Source of the DNA: Kiloniellales bacterium
GTDB taxonomy: Bacteria; Pseudomonadota; Alphaproteobacteria; Kiloniellales; JAKSDN01
Direction of reading: 5' to 3'
NCBI GenBank assembly: GCA_022360075.1
Contig: JAKSDN010000457.1
Location: forward strand, 1 to 9,084
DNA: 9,084 nucleotides
Position 1 is the first letter of the stretch; the number at the start of each line of letters is the position of its first letter. This document shows, in pieces, positions 6,819-9,084 of the stretch. Made by a program: the position numbers and the translations under genes. The notes beneath the pieces were generated by a model that saw only the letters and a list, made by a program, of their open reading frames with translations, had not been told where the DNA came from and searched no databases.

Positions 6819-6847
6819 TTGAACAGTGTACGAGCCTGTGTGATAAT
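6819..6847 (+). promoter_or_regulatory. Sigma70-like extended -10 promoter
   Basis: TTGAAC (6819-6824) and GATAAT (6842-6847) are separated by exactly 17 bp, and a TG at 6839-6840 gives an extended -10 (TGnGATAAT). Transcription would start near 6854 and run towards the large exported protein, with a leader of about 425 nt. This is the best promoter in the window. Confidence 0.7.
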
Positions 6848-6867
6848 TACCATGCGTTGATGCAGGT

Positions 6868-6888
6868 AGTGTTAACTTTGTTAACACT
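6868..6888. promoter_or_regulatory. Perfect inverted repeat, operator-like
   Basis: AGTGTTAAC (6868-6876) and GTTAACACT (6880-6888) are perfect 9-base arms around TTT. The centre is about 24 bases downstream of the predicted start of transcription at 6854, a common place for a repressor operator. It could also fold in the mRNA, but it is AT-rich and has no following T-run, so a terminator is unlikely. Confidence 0.65.
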
Positions 6889-7278
6889 TGAAAAAAGGTG
6901 CGTCACGCAGGAGGCCAGGACCGGCCGCTGGTTCGAGACATCTCGGGCAGCCTTCGGGCGGGTGATTCTCGTTTTAGTTGCAAGTTCCTGGTCGAGCGAG
7001 GCGAAGGAATGGGGGCGTTCCAAAGCGTCTAAGAATGGGGCGCGGGGAGCGTTAAGGGGTGGTGAAATCCGCCCCTGTCACGACCGGGGAGATGAGGTAT
7101 TTCGGTGATGGTCGAACGCGGATAGAGCCCCGCGTGCCAGCGCGGCGCAGGGGCGCCGCAGCCGAGGACCAATTTGTCCTGACGTGATTCTGACGTCGAA
7201 GCCGCGGCCCGTTCCTCGGGCTGCCGGTCCACTGTCTCGCTCAAGCAGGCGTTGAACCGTAGCGACGGGGAGCGAGAC
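6889..7278 (+). promoter_or_regulatory. Long structured leader of the large exported protein
   Basis: I see no convincing gene in this stretch. Two hairpins are visible: GGGGTGG (7056-7062) with CCGCCCC (7069-7075), and GCGGCGC (7142-7148) with GCGCCGC (7153-7159). An alternative pairing of CCGCG (7130-7134) with CGCGG (7141-7145) would compete with the second. The 7-4-7 direct repeat at 7179-7196 lies near the downstream end. I matched no known riboswitch class. Confidence 0.45.
7179..7196. promoter_or_regulatory. CTGACGT tandem repeat, candidate winged-helix regulator site
   Basis: CTGACGT occurs at 7179-7185 and again at 7190-7196, separated by GATT, giving an 11-bp period. PhoB boxes (CTGTCAT, 4-bp AT-rich spacer, CTGTCAT) and SARP heptamer repeats share this 7-4-7 geometry, and five of seven bases per half match the Pho box. 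It lies 82 bp upstream of the start codon at 7279. No clear -10 follows it, so its promoter context is unclear. Confidence 0.5.
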
Positions 7279-9084
7279 ATGACGGCCAAGCTGACCACCG
7301 CGATTCTCCTGGCAACCTCGATGACCTTGGCGATGCCGCTGACGGCGGCGGCGCAAACCGTTACGGGCACGCTGGCCGACGATCCCGATCCGACCGGCGA
7401 CGGCAATGCCAGCCCCGGCGAGCAGATCGACTACACCGCCACGCTCAACGCCGCAGGCGGCACGGCGCAGAACGTCATGTACGATCAGATCCTGGACGCT
7501 AACACGACCCTGGTGCCGGGCTCGCTCAACACCTCGCCCATCGCGATCGACGATGCCTACCAGGTGATCGCGAATCTGACGCTGTCGATCCCGGCGGGCA
7601 ACGGCCTGCTCGCCAACGACCGCGACCCCGACAACGCGCCGCCGACTTCCAACGCCGGCCTGAGCGCCACCGCGGAGACCAAGGCGACGAGCCTCGGCGG
7701 CTCGGTCACGATCAACGCCGACGGCAGCTTCGACTACGACGCGCCCGTCGGCGGCTTCGCCGGCACCGATACCTTCCAATACACGGTCGGTGACAGCCAC
7801 GCCGTCAATCCCCTGACCGACACGGCGACGGCCAGCATCTCGGTCGCCGCGACCGTCTGGTACATGGACGACAATCCGGCCGGCACCGCCGACGAAGGCA
7901 CGATCGGCAATCCCTTCCTCGGCATCGACAGCCTGAACGCCGCGCAGGGCGCGGGCGCGACCGACGTTCAGGCGGGCGACATGATCTTCGTCTTCGAAGG
8001 CACCTACAACTCGCCGGGCATCGACCTCCAAAACAACCAGACCCTGATCGGCCAGGGCGCGACGGCCGTGGAGATTCTCTTGAACGGCGCCACGGTGATC
8101 GAGCTGCCTGCCGGCACCGCGACCAACCCGAACATCAACAACCTGACCGGCAACGCCATCGACCTGGCGGCGAACAACACGATCCGCAACCTCGACCTCA
8201 ACCCGCAGGCCGGCAAGGGGCTCAACGGCACCAATGTCGGCAACCTGGTGGTCAGCGGCGTCAACATCGGCGCGACCGGCGGAGCCGCGGTCGATATCGT
8301 CGGCGCAACCAGCCTCGATGTCGCCTTGGGCAACGTGGCCTCCACCAACAGCGCGACCCGGGGCATCAACCTCCAGAACATCGCCAGCGCCGGCAGCAGC
8401 TTCACGGTCGCGGGCACGACCACGACCTCGGGCTCGACCGGCGACGGCATCAACATCGACCCCAGCGAGGGCACCTATACCTTCACCGGCAAGGTCGATA
8501 TCGACACCTCGACCGGGCGTGGGCTGGTGCTCGACGACGTCGGCACGGTGGTCATGAACAACGCGGCGAACGAGATCTCGACCCTGGCGGACAAGGCGAT
8601 CGACGCGAACACGGTCGACAGCCTGTCGGCGACCTTCGCCATGGTCGATGTCGGCTATGTCGCCGGCAGCTCGCCCAACGGCGGTATCTCTTTGCAGAGC
8701 GTCACCGGGACGACCACCATCGCGAACGCGACGGTCAGCGTCACCGGCGGCAACGGCTTCTTCGCCAACAGCGGCGGCACGGTCAATGTCCTGGACGGCA
8801 CGATCGACGCCACCGGCACGCCGGCGCTCAGCTTCACCGGCACGACGATCGGCGGCAATGGCCTGACCTTCGAGAGCATCTCGGCCGACGGCGGCACCAA
8901 CGGCATCCTGCTCAACAATACCGGGGCCCTGGGCGGTCTGACGGTGACCGGCGACGGCAGCAATGCGCGCAACGGCTCCGGCGGCACCATCCAGAACACG
9001 ACCGGCTCCGGGATCGATCTCGACAACACCCAGGACTTCTCGATCTCCTCGATGGACATCGACGACACGGGCCTGGGCGCGGGC
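7279..9084 (+). CDS. Large exported beta-helix protein, 5' part (open at window edge)
   Basis: An uninterrupted frame of 602 codons runs off the end of the window. The ATG at 7279 follows GGGGAG (7267-7272) with a six-base gap. Residues 1 to about 25 are a Sec signal peptide (MTAKLTTAILLATSMTLAMP, cleavage near AAA/Q). Residues about 26-85 resemble a DUF11-type repeat (SPGEQIDYTATLNAAG, then TLVPGSL). About 86-190 looks like a cadherin-like repeat (IAIDDAYQ, LLANDRDPD, GSFDYDAP, GTDTFQYTV). From about 193, VWYMDDNPAGTADEGTIGNP and AGDMIFVFEGTY mark the start of a right-handed parallel beta-helix. It continues as Asn/Gly/Thr-rich rungs (GNAIDL, GKGLNG, RGINL, GDGIN, SGIDL) to the edge. There is no Cys and very little Lys, typical of secreted adhesin-like proteins. 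Lyase activity is possible but no active site was identified. The C-terminus, and hence the anchoring mode, is outside the window. Confidence 0.88.
   Translation, partial: MTAKLTTAILLATSMTLAMPLTAAAQTVTGTLADDPDPTGDGNASPGEQIDYTATLNAAGGTAQNVMYDQILDANTTLVPGSLNTSPIAIDDAYQVIANLTLSIPAGNGLLANDRDPDNAPPTSNAGLSATAETKATSLGGSVTINADGSFDYDAPVGGFAGTDTFQYTVGDSHAVNPLTDTATASISVAATVWYMDDNPAGTADEGTIGNPFLGIDSLNAAQGAGATDVQAGDMIFVFEGTYNSPGIDLQNNQTLIGQGATAVEILLNGATVIELPAGTATNPNINNLTGNAIDLAANNTIRNLDLNPQAGKGLNGTNVGNLVVSGVNIGATGGAAVDIVGATSLDVALGNVASTNSATRGINLQNIASAGSSFTVAGTTTTSGSTGDGINIDPSEGTYTFTGKVDIDTSTGRGLVLDDVGTVVMNNAANEISTLADKAIDANTVDSLSATFAMVDVGYVAGSSPNGGISLQSVTGTTTIANATVSVTGGNGFFANSGGTVNVLDGTIDATGTPALSFTGTTIGGNGLTFESISADGGTNGILLNNTGALGGLTVTGDGSNARNGSGGTIQNTTGSGIDLDNTQDFSISSMDIDDTGLGAG

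Noticed and set aside
6857..7108. 83-codon open frame on the + strand
   Set aside because: It starts with TTG/ATG without a ribosome binding site, runs across the palindrome and leader hairpins, and has no recognisable pattern. It could be a leader peptide, but nothing supports that.
7078..8031. 317-codon open frame on the - strand
   Set aside because: It is antisense to the beta-helix gene, which has a signal peptide, recognisable domains and a good ribosome binding site. The antisense product is Arg/Val/Gly low-complexity.

Overview
The window is GC-rich DNA (AT-rich only near 6640-6900) from a Gram-negative bacterium, most likely an alphaproteobacterium. This placement is inference. It rests on a spermidine/putrescine-type permease pair, a PEP-CTERM sorted protein, Sec and Tat export signals, and heavy GC codon bias. 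I see no tRNA, rRNA, CRISPR array, insertion sequence or phage gene.

Layout on the + strand, left side: the C-terminal end of a PotB-like permease (1-265) overlaps by ATGA a complete PotC-like permease (262-1062). A GC hairpin closes this transport operon. A 308-bp gap with promoter-like sequence leads to a PEP-CTERM exported protein (1371-2084), followed by a strong intrinsic terminator (2155-2189). A secreted or membrane-anchored protein with an STN-like domain and HEAT repeats follows (2253-3326).

Layout on the - strand, middle: a CHRD-domain secreted protein (3343-3864) ends tail to tail with the HEAT gene. Upstream of it on the same strand lie a Tat-exported protein of unknown function (3955-4863), a 106-residue protein (4962-5282) and a SARP/BTAD-type winged-helix regulator (5470-6429). 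The gaps between these four genes carry strong hairpins, so expression is probably set gene by gene rather than as one uniform operon.

Layout on the right: an 849-bp non-coding region separates the regulator from a very large, divergently transcribed exported protein that is still open at the window edge (7279 to beyond 9084). That protein has a signal peptide, a DUF11-like segment, a cadherin-like segment and a right-handed beta-helix. The intergenic region holds a near-consensus extended -10 promoter, a perfect 9-bp-arm inverted repeat just downstream of it, and a 7-4-7 direct repeat of the kind bound by PhoB/OmpR/SARP winged helices.

How the genes may work together (inference): apart from the transporter and the regulator, almost every gene encodes an exported protein, using three signals (Sec, Tat, PEP-CTERM). 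The right-hand part looks like a regulator plus surface/secreted-protein module, with the BTAD protein as candidate controller of the beta-helix protein. The most worthwhile targets are the operator-like sites at 6868-6888 and 7179-7196 and the set of exported proteins of unknown role.
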